Positions 7,147 through 16,417 of a stretch of 64,000 bases of DNA are shown in pieces. Below the pieces are notes generated by a model. That model was not told where the DNA came from and did not search any database. It worked only from the letters and a program-made list of their open reading frames with translations. The translations under genes and the position numbers were made by a program. The first letter of the stretch is position 1. Each line of letters starts with the position of its first letter. The stretch comes from Pseudomonas iranensis (GTDB taxonomy: Bacteria; Pseudomonadota; Gammaproteobacteria; Pseudomonadales; Pseudomonadaceae): positions 1,736,001 through 1,800,000 of the forward strand of contig NZ_CP077092.1 of the NCBI RefSeq assembly GCF_014268585.2. Direction: 5' to 3'.

Positions 7147-9201
7147 TCAGGCAATCTGCAAAACCTTGAACACAAATGCATATTCGAGCGCTACGTCACG
7201 TAATCCCTGATAGCGCCCGCTCATGCCGCCATGCCCGGCGCCCAGTTCGGTCTTGAGCAGCAGCACGTTGTCGTCGGTCTTGGTTGCGCGCAATTTCGCC
7301 ACCCACTTGGCCGCTTCCCAATACTGCACACGGCTGTCGTTGTAACCGGCAATCACCAGCAGTGGCGGATAAGCCTGCGCGGTGACGTTTTCGTACGGCG
7401 CGTAAGCCTTGATCCGATCATAGACGTCCGGTTCTTCCGGGTTGCCCCATTCGTCGTATTCGGTGACGGTCAGGGGCAGCTCGGGGTCGAGCATGGTGTT
7501 GAGTACGTCGACGAACGGCACTTCGGCAATCGCCACGCCGAACAGGTCCGGGCGCTGGTTGAGCACCGCGCCGATCAGCAAACCACCGGCGCTGCCGCCA
7601 CTGATCGCCAGTTTCTCCGCCGTGGTGATGCCGTTGAGGATCAGAAACTCGGCGCAGGCGATAAAGTCGCTGAAGGTGTTGTGTTTGTGTTCCTGCTTGC
7701 CGGCGCGATACCAGGCTTCGCCCAATTCACCACCACCGCGTACGTGAGCGATGGCGAATGCCATGCCGCGATCGAGCAGGCTCAGTCGTGCGTGGGAAAA
7801 CCATGGATCGAGGCTGGAACCGTAGGCGCCGTAACCGTACAGATACAGCGGCACCGGTTTACCGACCATCTCGCGCTTCATCACCAGACTGATCGGCACC
7901 TGCGTGCCGTCGGGGGCGGTGGCCCATAGACGCTGGCTGACATAGGCGTCGGCATCAAATTGGCCGAGTACCGGAGTTTCCTTGAGCACCGTTTGCTCGC
8001 CGCTGGCGAGGATCAACTGGCGCACCTGGGCCGGGCGATTCAACGCTTCGTAGCGCAAGCGAATGCGATCGCTCTCGAATTCCAGGCTGTTTTGCACATG
8101 CAGACTGTAGGCCGCATCGGGCAACTGCACGCGATACGACGCCTGGCCCTGCGGGTGAACCTCGATGATCGGCAGGCCACCTTCGCGCAGGCTCAAGGTC
8201 ATCGCCTCTTCGTTGAGGCTGACGCCGTCGAGCATCACTTCTTCGTTGTGCGGGATAAGGTTCTGCCAGTCGGCTTCGCTCGGCGGCACGCCAGTGTCCG
8301 GGGCCTGATACAGGGCGAAGTTGATGCCGTCGCGGTTGGTGCGGATAAACCAGGTCCAGACGCCATCGAGCAGGCCGTGGTCGACGTCGTATTCGTGATC
8401 TTCGACCCGTGGCGCCAGGCAGCTGAATGGCAGATGTGGCTGATTGGCGTCCAGCGCCCAGACTTCACTGGTGGTCTTGCTGCCCAGCGACAGCAGCAAT
8501 TGCTGTTCGGAGCTGGCGCGGTAGCAATGGAGGAAGAACCGCCCGTCCGGCTCGTGAAAAACCTCTTCGGCGGCAGTGCCATCGAGGCGATAGCGGAACA
8601 GTTTATGCGGGCGATGGGTGTCGTCGAGTACACCGAAAAACAGGGTCAGGCTGTCGTTGGCCCAGGTCATGCTGCCGTCGCAGTCCTCGAATTCCAGTTC
8701 GCTGACCCTGTCGTTGGACAGCTCCTTGACGAACAGCGTGTAGACCTCGTCGCCGGAAGCATCGACGCTGTAGGCCAGGCGCTGGTGATCGGGGCTGATG
8801 CTGAAAGCACCGAGCGAGAAGAAGCCGCCATTGGCCAGCGCATTCGGATCGAGCAGCAATTGTTCGCGGCTTTCGTCGAGGGTCAGGCTGTCGTCGGCAG
8901 AACGCGGGCAGCGGTAGTGCCGGGCGTATTCGTCACCGGCGGTGGTGCGCGTGTAATACAGATACGGGCCCCAAGGCGAGGGCAGGGACAGATCAGTCTC
9001 GAGAATCCGCCCCTTGATCTCATTGAACAGGCTTTCGCGCAGTTCGGCCTGATCGGCGGTTTGCGCTTCCTGATAAGCGTTTTCAGCCTTGAGGTAGTCG
9101 AGCACCGCTTCGGTGTCGCGCTCCTGCAGCCAGGCATACGGGTCGGCGCCGGGCGCCCGGTGGGCAATCGGGGCAGTCATGACATTGGCGGATTCGGGCA
9201 T
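7147..9201 (-). CDS. ptrB: Oligopeptidase B-type serine peptidase (S9A)
   Basis: 684 aa, normal for oligopeptidase B. N-terminal beta-propeller (about 70-410) and C-terminal alpha/beta-hydrolase domain. Catalytic triad by motif: Ser near 537 (ISGGSAGGLL), Asp near 622 (GYNDSRVQYWE) and His near 657 (GAGHGGMSGRY). The family cleaves short peptides after basic residues in the cytoplasm. ATG 9201 is used; a second Met at residue 8 is possible. It is a lone gene flanked by repeats on both sides. Confidence 0.92.
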   Translation of the reverse strand: MPESANVMTAPIAHRAPGADPYAWLQERDTEAVLDYLKAENAYQEAQTADQAELRESLFNEIKGRILETDLSLPSPWGPYLYYTRTTAGDEYARHYRCPRSADDSLTLDESREQLLLDPNALANGGFFSLGAFSISPDHQRLAYSVDASGDEVYTLFVKELSNDRVSELEFEDCDGSMTWANDSLTLFFGVLDDTHRPHKLFRYRLDGTAAEEVFHEPDGRFFLHCYRASSEQQLLLSLGSKTTSEVWALDANQPHLPFSCLAPRVEDHEYDVDHGLLDGVWTWFIRTNRDGINFALYQAPDTGVPPSEADWQNLIPHNEEVMLDGVSLNEEAMTLSLREGGLPIIEVHPQGQASYRVQLPDAAYSLHVQNSLEFESDRIRLRYEALNRPAQVRQLILASGEQTVLKETPVLGQFDADAYVSQRLWATAPDGTQVPISLVMKREMVGKPVPLYLYGYGAYGSSLDPWFSHARLSLLDRGMAFAIAHVRGGGELGEAWYRAGKQEHKHNTFSDFIACAEFLILNGITTAEKLAISGGSAGGLLIGAVLNQRPDLFGVAIAEVPFVDVLNTMLDPELPLTVTEYDEWGNPEEPDVYDRIKAYAPYENVTAQAYPPLLVIAGYNDSRVQYWEAAKWVAKLRATKTDDNVLLLKTELGAGHGGMSGRYQGLRDVALEYAFVFKVLQIA

Positions 9202-9265
9202 GGAAGGCTCTCGGACAATATTCGGAATTGGGTTGTTCGCAGGTCTTGAAAGCGCCGCAGCCCTT

Positions 9266-9352
9266 GTGGGAGCGAGCCTGCTCGCGAAAGCGGTGTGTCA
9301 GGCAACGCTGTTGCAACTGACAGTCCGTATTCGCGAGCAGGCTCGCTCCCAC
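9266..9352. repeat. REP pair, family A, copy 3
   Basis: Inverted units at 9266-9288 and 9330-9352. They lie between the divergent oligopeptidase gene and the next rightward gene, which is less usual than a 3' location. Confidence 0.95.
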
Positions 9353-9437
9353 AGGGGCGGCTGCTGGCCGTCTGGTATTGGGACAAGCCGCATGGGCGAA
9401 AAGTCGTTACTATAAGCGCCTATTTGCCTGCCTTGCC

Positions 9438-9935
9438 ATGGACACCATGACCGAGAACGACTATCTGATCGCCTGGGGCCTTTACGCCTTTGCCGCCGTG
9501 GGCTGCCTGCTGGTATGGATGCGCCTGACCACCTGGATGTGGCGCTGGCTGCGCGAGCCGCTGCGTGTGCTGATGGCGGTGTTGCTGTTCAGCCCGACCA
9601 TCGTCGATCCGGTGAAAGCCAAAGTTGCACCGGCCATCGCCATCACCGCCCTGGACATGCTGTTCAAGGTCGGCAACAACGCCTGGCGCGCGGTTTCCGA
9701 TCTGTTCATGTACGGCATGATCGCCTTCGGGGTGTATCTGGTTTTTGTCTTGATCCGCCTGCCGATCGAGCGTGCCTCGACAGCGCGGCGTGAACGCGCC
9801 GAGGCCGCCAAGGCCGCGGCCCGTGCCGAAGAGCGCGACGATGATCAACCGTTCGGTGGCGCCGGTGACGACCGCTACGGCCGCCCGCCAGTACCGAACA
9901 ATCCGCAGCGCATGCGGGTCGAGCCGCGTCTGTAA
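9438..9935 (+). CDS. Small inner-membrane protein, unknown function
   Basis: 165 aa. Three hydrophobic segments: YLIAWGLYAFAAVGCLLVW (about 8-26), a region near 37-60, and MYGMIAFGVYLVFVLIR (about 93-109), then an Ala/Arg/Glu-rich helix (RRERAEAAKAAARAEER) and a Pro-rich tail. Two start codons compete, ATG 9438 and ATG 9447 (MTENDYL); neither has a strong ribosome site. It sits 15 nt before the YafJ-like gene, so probably shares a transcript with it. Confidence 0.7.
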   Translation: MDTMTENDYLIAWGLYAFAAVGCLLVWMRLTTWMWRWLREPLRVLMAVLLFSPTIVDPVKAKVAPAIAITALDMLFKVGNNAWRAVSDLFMYGMIAFGVYLVFVLIRLPIERASTARRERAEAAKAAARAEERDDDQPFGGAGDDRYGRPPVPNNPQRMRVEPRL

Positions 9936-9950
9936 CCCGAGAGTCCGCAC

Positions 9951-10727
9951 ATGTGTGAATTACTGGGCATGAGTGCCAACGTGCCGACCGACATCGTGTT
10001 CAGCTTCACCGGCCTGATGCAGCGCGGCGGCCGCACCGGCCCGCACCGCGACGGCTGGGGCATCGCCTTCTACGAGGGGCGCGGCTTGCGTCTGTTTCAG
10101 GACCCGGCGGCGAGCAGCGAGTCGGAAGTGGCCAACCTGGTGCAGCGCTATCCGATCAAGAGCGAAGTGGTCATCGGCCACATCCGCCAGGCCAACGTCG
10201 GCAAGGTCTGCCTGTCCAACACCCACCCGTTCGTCCGCGAATTGTGGGGGCGCAACTGGTGCTTCGCGCACAACGGCCAGCTCGCCGATTTCACTGCGAT
10301 CAAGAGTTTCTACCGCCCGGTCGGCGATACCGACAGCGAAGCGGCATTCTGCGACCTGCTCAACCGGGTACGCGCAGCCTTCCCCGAGCCGGTCGATATC
10401 GAAGTGCTGCTGCCGGATCTGGTCGCCGCGTGCGCTGAATATCGCAGTAAGGGCGTGTTCAATTGCCTGCTCAGCGACGGCGACTGGCTGTTCTGTTACT
10501 GCTCGACCAAACTGGCTCAGATCACCCGCCGCGCACCGTTCGGCCCGGCGCGGCTCAAGGATGTCGATGTGATTGTCGACTTCCAGGCCGAAACCACGCC
10601 CAACGATGTGGTCACGGTGATTGCCACCGAGCCTCTGACCGAAAACGAAACCTGGACCCGCTACGAACCGGGCCAATGGAGCCTGTGGCGACGCGGCGAA
10701 TGCGTCAGCCAGGGCAAGACCGAATAA
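9951..10727 (+). CDS. Class II glutamine amidotransferase, YafJ-like
   Basis: 258 aa. The N-terminus is [10 protein letters not shown], so Cys2 becomes the N-terminal nucleophile after Met removal, as in class II (Ntn) amidotransferases. Further pocket motifs: [12 protein letters not shown] (near 31), GHIRQANVG (near 75), NTHPF and CFAHNGQL (near 105). It lacks a synthetase domain, so the amino acceptor is unknown; YafJ-type proteins are often annotated as putative hydrolases. Tightly followed (12 nt) by DUF2937. Confidence 0.88.
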   Translation: MCELLGMSANVPTDIVFSFTGLMQRGGRTGPHRDGWGIAFYEGRGLRLFQDPAASSESEVANLVQRYPIKSEVVIGHIRQANVGKVCLSNTHPFVRELWGRNWCFAHNGQLADFTAIKSFYRPVGDTDSEAAFCDLLNRVRAAFPEPVDIEVLLPDLVAACAEYRSKGVFNCLLSDGDWLFCYCSTKLAQITRRAPFGPARLKDVDVIVDFQAETTPNDVVTVIATEPLTENETWTRYEPGQWSLWRRGECVSQGKTE

Positions 10728-10739
10728 GGATTTGCATCC

Positions 10740-11282
10740 ATGTTGCTCAGTTATCTACGGCTGGTGTTGTTTGCGGCGGGTCTGTTGATCGGTGTCCAGG
10801 TGCCGGGGTTCATCAACGATTACGCCCAGCGTGTCGAAGCGCATCTGATCGAAGCGCAGACCGGCCTGCGTGGCTTTCAGGGTACGGCTGATCAGTTTTT
10901 CAAAGGCGACATGCAGGCGCTGGTCGCGCATTACCGGGCCAGCGAAGACCCGATTTTTCGCAGCGATGCCGACAGCCTGAACACCTTGCTCACCCGCCAG
11001 GTCGCGCTGGACAAGCAATTCCAGGCGATGCAAGGGCCGTGGTATGTGCGCTTCCTGCAAGTGGTCCTGGCCGCCGATCCGGATATTCGCAAGGAAACCT
11101 GGAACGGTTACAGCTATCAGATCCTGCTGACGCCCGAGGCGATGATCTGGGGCATGAGCGGCGCATTGCTGCTGTCGTTCGGCATCGAATGCCTGTTCCG
11201 CCTGATCGACTGGGTCGTTCTCGGCGGCCGCCGCCTGCGCCAGAGCCGACCGATCGAAGATCGCGACGTGCGCGGTTTGTAA
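10740..11282 (+). CDS. DUF2937 family membrane protein
   Basis: 180 aa. An N-terminal hydrophobic helix (LRLVLFAAGLLIGVQVPGF, 6-24), an amphipathic periplasmic-type middle, and a second helix near 143-160 (MIWGMSGALLLSFGIECLF). This is the two-helix topology of DUF2937, unknown function. ATG 10740 has AAGGATTTGCATCC upstream. Likely cotranscribed with the YafJ-like gene. Confidence 0.75.
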   Translation: MLLSYLRLVLFAAGLLIGVQVPGFINDYAQRVEAHLIEAQTGLRGFQGTADQFFKGDMQALVAHYRASEDPIFRSDADSLNTLLTRQVALDKQFQAMQGPWYVRFLQVVLAADPDIRKETWNGYSYQILLTPEAMIWGMSGALLLSFGIECLFRLIDWVVLGGRRLRQSRPIEDRDVRGL

Positions 11283-11315
11283 GACCTGCTCAATCCGCTG
11301 GCAAGAGAGGCTTTA

Positions 11316-11427
11316 TGGCATGGGGATTCTTTGGTGAGTGGGTCCTGTGGTGAATGGGCTATGGGGGGAGTGGGTTCTGTGGCGAATGAGTTCCGTGGCG
11401 AGGGGATTCTGTGGCGAGGGGATTTAT
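11316..11427. repeat. Imperfect 16-bp tandem array, seven units
   Basis: Seven consecutive 16-nt units begin at 11316, 11332, 11348, 11364, 11380, 11396 and 11412. Consensus roughly TGGCGAATGGGTTCTG; units at 11396 and 11412 share TGGCGAGGGGATT. The last unit is also the left end of the family C palindrome at 11411, so the array looks like repeated duplication of that element's end. Confidence 0.8.
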
Positions 11428-11529
11428 CCCCGTTGGGCTGCGCAGCAGCCCCAAAACCTGCACTGAAAGACCGCGTTGGCCGCAATCACGACTGCTGCGC
11501 AGCCCGACGGGGATAAATCCCCTCGCCAC
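11411..11529. repeat. Intergenic palindrome, family C, copy 2
   Basis: Ends GTGGCGAGGGGATTTATCCC and complement; inner arms GGGCTGCGCAGCAG / CTGCTGCGCAGCCC. It abuts the stop of the leftward LysR gene. Confidence 0.92.
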
Positions 11530-11532
11530 TAA

Positions 11533-12447
11533 TCATTCAGTGAGGGTGATGCAGTCCTTGCCCACCTTTTGCGCATATCCCGCCAAGACCTGCTGACACA
11601 ACGTCACAATCTCCTCGACCCACTCAACCCCGACCCGCCACGACACCACCACCGGCAAATCCCCTGGTCGCTGCTCGATGTCGAGCAAGATCAATTCGCC
11701 GCGCGCCAGTTCTTCGGCCACCAGCACCGGCGGCAGCGCGCCGATACCAAAGCCGTCACGCAACAAACGGGTAATCGCCGACACCGAATTCACGCAATTC
11801 AACCGTGGCGCCAGCACGCCGTTGGCCTGCATCAGGGCGACGATATCCTGATGCGGTCGCGAGTTTTTCGAGTAAGTGATGATCCGCTCCTGCGCCAGTT
11901 CGGCGAGGTCGGCGTAGTTGCGGTTGTAGATCGAATTGCTGGCGACGATCCAGCCCAGCGGATGACTGGCCAACTCCAGGCTGCGCACGCTTTCGTGGCG
12001 GATCAGATCGGTTTGCAACACCAGATCGAGAAAACCTTTTTGCAGCTGATCGCAGAGGTTCAGCGCGGTATCTGCGACCAACTCGATCTCCACCCGTGGA
12101 TACAGATCGGTCATCTGTGCCACCAGCGGGCTCAGCCACGTATGAATCACCGTGTCCATCACGCCGATCCGCACCCGCCCGACCTTGCTCGAACGGGTCT
12201 CGATCGATTGTTTCAGCGCCGCCATGGTGTCGAGCATCTGCTCGGCATAGTCGAGTACTTTCAAGCCTTCCGGGGTCAGGCTGACGCCGCGTGAATCGCG
12301 CAGAAACAGCTTCACGCCCAGTTCGCCTTCGAGCACAGCAATGCGGCTGGAAATGGACGCCTGGGTGGTGAACAGCTTGTCAGCGGTCAGGCGAAAACTC
12401 TTCAGGCGCGCGACCCAGACAAAGGTCTCGAGAAACTTCAGATTCAT
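11533..12447 (-). CDS. LysR-family regulator, probably of the 5-oxoprolinase cluster
   Basis: 304 aa: N-terminal winged HTH (FLETFVWVARLKSFRLTADKL... with ASISSRIAVLE recognition helix, residues 5-50), then the two-lobe periplasmic-binding-like effector domain. ATG 12447 gives MNLKFLETFV. Divergently transcribed from the MFS-pxpABC genes with 159 nt between, the usual geometry for a LysR protein controlling its neighbour. The effector is unknown; 5-oxoproline or a related acid is an inference from context. Confidence 0.85.
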   Translation of the reverse strand: MNLKFLETFVWVARLKSFRLTADKLFTTQASISSRIAVLEGELGVKLFLRDSRGVSLTPEGLKVLDYAEQMLDTMAALKQSIETRSSKVGRVRIGVMDTVIHTWLSPLVAQMTDLYPRVEIELVADTALNLCDQLQKGFLDLVLQTDLIRHESVRSLELASHPLGWIVASNSIYNRNYADLAELAQERIITYSKNSRPHQDIVALMQANGVLAPRLNCVNSVSAITRLLRDGFGIGALPPVLVAEELARGELILLDIEQRPGDLPVVVSWRVGVEWVEEIVTLCQQVLAGYAQKVGKDCITLTE

Positions 12448-12606
12448 GGACAAGGCTCGGCTGACAAATTTTTCTTATGCCTAAGGCGGGTTTTTATTCG
12501 TTGGACGGCGCAGGGCAGGGCGACGAAAAATCGGCGCATCCGGTTCCCACGATAGGCGTCGTCGGAGCTTCGAACAAGACCAATAAAAGCCCTGCGGAGA
12601 TTTGCC

Positions 12607-13893
12607 ATGAGTGCTCCCGACACCCTCCCGTTATCCAAGCCTGCGGCGCGCCCCGGGCCGTTCGACTGGTACCGCAACATCAACCAGCAGGAGCGCCGCA
12701 CGTTCTGGAGCTGCAAGATCGGTTACGGTCTGGACGGCATGGACACGCAGATGCTCAGCTTCGTTGTGCCGACGCTGATTGCGATGTGGGGCATCACCAC
12801 TGGCGAAGCGGGGCTGATTCACACCAGCACCCTCATTGCCTCGGCCATCGGCGGTTGGGTCGCCGGGATTCTCTCCGACCGCATCGGCCGCGTGCGCACC
12901 CTGCAACTGACGGTGCTGTGGTTTGCCTTCTTCACCTTCCTCTGCGGCTTCGCGCAAAACTACGAACAATTACTGATCGCGCGCACCCTGATGGGCTTCG
13001 GTTTCGGCGGTGAATGGACCGCCGGCGCGGTGCTGATCGGTGAAGTGATCCGCGCCAAGGACCGCGGCAAAGCGGTGGGCATGGTGCAATCCGGCTGGGC
13101 GCTGGGCTGGGGCCTGACGGCGATTCTGTACGCGTTGCTGTTCTCCGTGTTGCCAGCGGAAGATGCCTGGCGCGCGCTGTTCATCCTTGGCATCGTGCCG
13201 GCGATATTCGTGATTTTCGTCCGTCGCCTCGTGAAAGATCCTGAGATCTATCGCGAAGCCAAAGCCGCGCAAACCCCGCAGAACCCGGCGAAGTTCTACG
13301 AGATCTTTGCCCCTGGCATGCTCTTCACCACGTTTCGCGCGTCGTTGCTGACCACCGGTGCGCTGGGCGGTTATTACGCGATCACCTCCTGGCTGCCGAC
13401 CTTCCTCAAGAATGAACGCGGGTTGAGCGTGCTCGGCACCGGTGGTTATCTTGCGATGGTAATCGTCGGTTCCTACGTCGGCTATGTGATCAGCGCTTAT
13501 CTGACCGACCTGCTCGGACGGAAAAAGAATTTCATCTTGTTCGCGGTCGGCTCATTCACCATCGTTCTGCTCTACACGCAGATGCCGGTCAGTAACGGCG
13601 TGATGCTGTGGCTGGGCTTTCCGCTGGGCTTCTTCGCCTCGGGGATTTTCAGCGGCATGGGCGCGTTTCTCACCGAATTGTTCCCCACACGGATTCGCGG
13701 CTCGGGCCAGGGTTTCTGCTACAACATCGGCCGCGCACTGGCGGCGTTGTTCCCGCTGTTGATCGGCCTGCTCAGCCAGAAAGTGCCGCTGAGCATGGGC
13801 ATCGGCGCCTTCGCGGCGGTTTCTTACGGCGTGGTGATTCTCGCGGCGCTGAGCCTGCCGGAAACCCGTGGCAAGCAACTCGACGCGCAGTAA
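12607..13893 (+). CDS. MFS transporter, sugar/aromatic-acid:H+ symporter type, in the pxp cluster
   Basis: 428 aa with 12 predicted helices. The loop 2-3 signature reads [18 protein letters not shown] (near 80) and a second copy lies in the C-half ([11 protein letters not shown]); GFGFGGEW near 133 is typical of the AAHS/sialate-like subfamilies. ATG 12607 is preceded by GGAGATTTGCC. It is 62 nt upstream of pxpA on the same strand, suggesting uptake of oxoproline or a related compound; substrate is inferred from location only. Confidence 0.85.
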   Translation: MSAPDTLPLSKPAARPGPFDWYRNINQQERRTFWSCKIGYGLDGMDTQMLSFVVPTLIAMWGITTGEAGLIHTSTLIASAIGGWVAGILSDRIGRVRTLQLTVLWFAFFTFLCGFAQNYEQLLIARTLMGFGFGGEWTAGAVLIGEVIRAKDRGKAVGMVQSGWALGWGLTAILYALLFSVLPAEDAWRALFILGIVPAIFVIFVRRLVKDPEIYREAKAAQTPQNPAKFYEIFAPGMLFTTFRASLLTTGALGGYYAITSWLPTFLKNERGLSVLGTGGYLAMVIVGSYVGYVISAYLTDLLGRKKNFILFAVGSFTIVLLYTQMPVSNGVMLWLGFPLGFFASGIFSGMGAFLTELFPTRIRGSGQGFCYNIGRALAALFPLLIGLLSQKVPLSMGIGAFAAVSYGVVILAALSLPETRGKQLDAQ

Positions 13894-13955
13894 CTGATAC
13901 CCTGCGCAGAAGTCTCCTACAGATAAAAAGACCAGCAGCTACAGGAGTGTTCACC

Positions 13956-14708
13956 GTGAGCCGCCTGCTATTGAATTGCGACATTGGCGAGAGCTTCGGC
14001 AGCTGGACCATGGGTCTGGACGCCGAAGTCATGCCCTTCATCGATTGCGCCAACGTTGCCTGTGGTTTCCATGCCGGCGACCCGAGCATCATGCGCAAAA
14101 CCGTGGCGCTGGCCCTCGAACACGGCGTGCAGATTGGCGCGCACCCGGCCTATCAGGATCTGGTCGGATTCGGCCGGCGCTCCATGGCGTATTCCGCGCA
14201 AGAGCTGCAGGACATCCTGCATTACCAGATCGGCGCCCTCGACGGCATCTGCAAGGCGCAAGGCGGGCGGGTCAGCTACGTCAAACCCCACGGTGCGATG
14301 TACAACGACATGATGGCCAACCCGGCGCAGTTGCGCGCAGTGGTGCAGGCCGTCGCCGCGTATGACCGCAGCCTGCCGCTGATGCTGATGGCGACCCGAG
14401 ACAACGCTGGCGCGCAGCAGATCGGCGATGAATACGGCGTATCCCTGTGGTTCGAAGCTTTTGCCGACCGCGCCTATGACAGTGGCGGCCGGCTGGTCTC
14501 ACGGCAACTGCCGGGCGCCGTGCATCACGATGCCGAAAAAATCGTCGGGCAAGCACTGACCATCGCCCGTGGCCGGGAACTCACCGCCAGCGACGGCAGC
14601 GCCTTGATCCTGCGCGCCAATACCTTGTGCGTCCACGGCGACAACGCCAGTTCCGTCGCCGCCGTGCAGCGCATTCGCCAGGCCTTGCAGCAGTCGAGTG
14701 CGTCATGA
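13956..14708 (+). CDS. pxpA: 5-oxoprolinase subunit PxpA (LamB/YcsF family)
   Basis: 250 aa, full length. [13 protein letters not shown] at the N-terminus, [11 protein letters not shown] near 30 and [11 protein letters not shown] near 110 are the hallmark YcsF motifs. With PxpB and PxpC it forms the ATP-dependent prokaryotic 5-oxoprolinase that opens pyroglutamate to glutamate. The frame is open far upstream, but GTG 13956 has CAGGAG 8 nt before it and gives the family start. The last 4 nt overlap pxpB (ATGA). Confidence 0.93.
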   Translation: MSRLLLNCDIGESFGSWTMGLDAEVMPFIDCANVACGFHAGDPSIMRKTVALALEHGVQIGAHPAYQDLVGFGRRSMAYSAQELQDILHYQIGALDGICKAQGGRVSYVKPHGAMYNDMMANPAQLRAVVQAVAAYDRSLPLMLMATRDNAGAQQIGDEYGVSLWFEAFADRAYDSGGRLVSRQLPGAVHHDAEKIVGQALTIARGRELTASDGSALILRANTLCVHGDNASSVAAVQRIRQALQQSSAS

Positions 14709-15409
14709 ATCCACGGGTTGAAGTGGTGGCGCTGGATTGCCTGATGCTGCGTCTGTTCGATGAAATTGCCGAAGCCAACATGCCGTGGATGCTCGCCGCC
14801 AGCGAGCGCTTGCGCGCGGCATTCGGCGCGCAGCTGATCGATCTGGTGCCGTCCTATACGACGCTGATGGTGCATTACGATCTGACGCTGTTGAGTCCGG
14901 CGCAGGCGCGCGAATTGATCGCCGAGGCGTTGGTCGACCTGTCGCCAAATGCGCGAAGCGCTGGGCAGTGTCATGTCTTGCCGGTCTGGTATGACTTGAG
15001 TGTCGGCCCGGAACTGAGCCTGTTGGCCGAACGCAGCGGGCTGGCGGTGAAGGAGGTGATTCGTCGCCACAGCGCACGGGAATATCAGGTGTTCGCCCTT
15101 GGCTTTGCGCCGGGTTTTGCCTTCATGGGCCTGGTCGAAGAAATGCTCGCCGCGCCACGCTTGAGCACACCGCGCAAGAAAGTCGCCGCCGGCAGCGTCG
15201 GTATCGCCGAGCGGCAGACCGCAGCGTATCCGGTGGTCTCACCCGGTGGCTGGAACCTGATCGGGCGCACCCCGGCAAAACTCTTCGATCGCCATCGCGA
15301 CGGCTACAGCCTGATGCAACCCGGCGACACGGTGCGCTTCGAAGCGGTCGACCACGCCGAATTCATTCGTCTGGGCGGCGATGACACACCACTGGAGGCG
15401 CCGGCATGA
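14705..15409 (+). CDS. pxpB: 5-oxoprolinase subunit PxpB (KipI family)
   Basis: 234 aa. KipI/AHS1 motifs: [17 protein letters not shown] near 97, [13 protein letters not shown] near 133, [13 protein letters not shown] near 155 and [16 protein letters not shown] near 175. ATG 14705 overlaps the pxpA stop and the gene overlaps pxpC by 4 nt, so the three subunits are translationally coupled. Confidence 0.92.
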   Translation: MNPRVEVVALDCLMLRLFDEIAEANMPWMLAASERLRAAFGAQLIDLVPSYTTLMVHYDLTLLSPAQARELIAEALVDLSPNARSAGQCHVLPVWYDLSVGPELSLLAERSGLAVKEVIRRHSAREYQVFALGFAPGFAFMGLVEEMLAAPRLSTPRKKVAAGSVGIAERQTAAYPVVSPGGWNLIGRTPAKLFDRHRDGYSLMQPGDTVRFEAVDHAEFIRLGGDDTPLEAPA

Positions 15410-16329
15410 GTCGATTGATGATCGAAGCCAGCACGCCGCTGTGCCTGTTGCAGGACGCCGGGCGGTTTGGCGTGCGACATCTGGGCGTGACCCAGGGCGG
15501 CGCGGCGGACTGGTGTTCGATGAGCTGGGCCAATTGGCTGTTGGGTAATGAACTGGATGCGGCGGTGGTTGAAATCACCCTCGGCGGTTTTGCTGTGGTG
15601 GCTGAAGAGGATTGCCTGCTGGCGCTGGCGGGAGCGGACCTCGGCGCGCAGATCGACGGCCAACCGCTGGCGCCGTGGCGCAGCTTCCGGTTGGCGAAAG
15701 GGCAGACATTGCGCTTCACCCAGCCGTTGCTCGGCGCCCGGGCTTATTTGGCCGCACCCGGTGGTTTCACTGCGCCGAAGGTATTGGGCAGCAGTGCCAC
15801 GGTGCTGCGCGAAGAATTGGGCGGGCTTGATGGCATGGGCTTTCCGCTCGCCAAAGGGGCGGTGCTCGGTTACAGCGGCGAAGCGTTGGCAGTACGGGAA
15901 ATGCCTTCGGCGCTGCGGCCGGATTTCAAAACGCATGCGCCTTTGGACTTGGTGCTCGGCGCACAGATCGGCCAGTTCAGCGGGCAGAGCCTGTTCGATG
16001 TCTTCAACAGCGCCTGGACCATCGACAGTCGCGCCGACCGCATGGGCATCCGCCTGCTCGGCGCGGCGTTGCAATATCAGGGCGCGCCGATGATCTCCGA
16101 GGGCATTCCCTTGGGCGCTGTGCAGGTACCGCCGGACGGACAGCCGATTGTGTTGCTCAACGATCGCCAGACCATTGGCGGCTATCCGCGCCTGGGTGCG
16201 TTCACACCGCTGGCGCTGGCGCGATTGGCGCAGTGCCTGCCGGGAGCGAAGGTGAGGTTAAGGCCGGTGGTGCAGGACGTCGCGCACCGCGAGCATGTCG
16301 AGTATTTGCAGCGCTTTGAAGATCGCTAA
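15406..16329 (+). CDS. pxpC: 5-oxoprolinase subunit PxpC (KipA family)
   Basis: 307 aa. AHS2/KipA features: LQDAGRFGVRHLGVTQGG near 15, YLAAPGGF near 117, SRADRMGIRL near 207, LLNDRQTIGGYPRLG near 247. ATG 15406 follows a GGAGGCGCCGGC ribosome site. Last gene of the MFS-pxpABC unit; a REP pair follows 4 nt after the stop. Confidence 0.92.
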   Translation: MSRLMIEASTPLCLLQDAGRFGVRHLGVTQGGAADWCSMSWANWLLGNELDAAVVEITLGGFAVVAEEDCLLALAGADLGAQIDGQPLAPWRSFRLAKGQTLRFTQPLLGARAYLAAPGGFTAPKVLGSSATVLREELGGLDGMGFPLAKGAVLGYSGEALAVREMPSALRPDFKTHAPLDLVLGAQIGQFSGQSLFDVFNSAWTIDSRADRMGIRLLGAALQYQGAPMISEGIPLGAVQVPPDGQPIVLLNDRQTIGGYPRLGAFTPLALARLAQCLPGAKVRLRPVVQDVAHREHVEYLQRFEDR

Positions 16330-16333
16330 AAGC

Positions 16334-16397
16334 TTCGCGAGCAGGCTCGCTCCCACAACTAAAAGCATTCCAAGGTGGGAGCGAGCCTGCTCGCGAA
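16334..16397. repeat. REP pair, family A, copy 4
   Basis: Inverted units at 16334-16356 and 16375-16397, 18 nt apart, between the convergent pxpC and VWA genes. Confidence 0.95.
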
Positions 16398-16417
16398 GGC
16401 GTTCGTCGGGTTAACGA

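Noticed and set aside
7960..9249. 429-codon plus-strand frame opposite oligopeptidase B
   Set aside because: Antisense shadow; the minus-strand gene has a complete catalytic triad.
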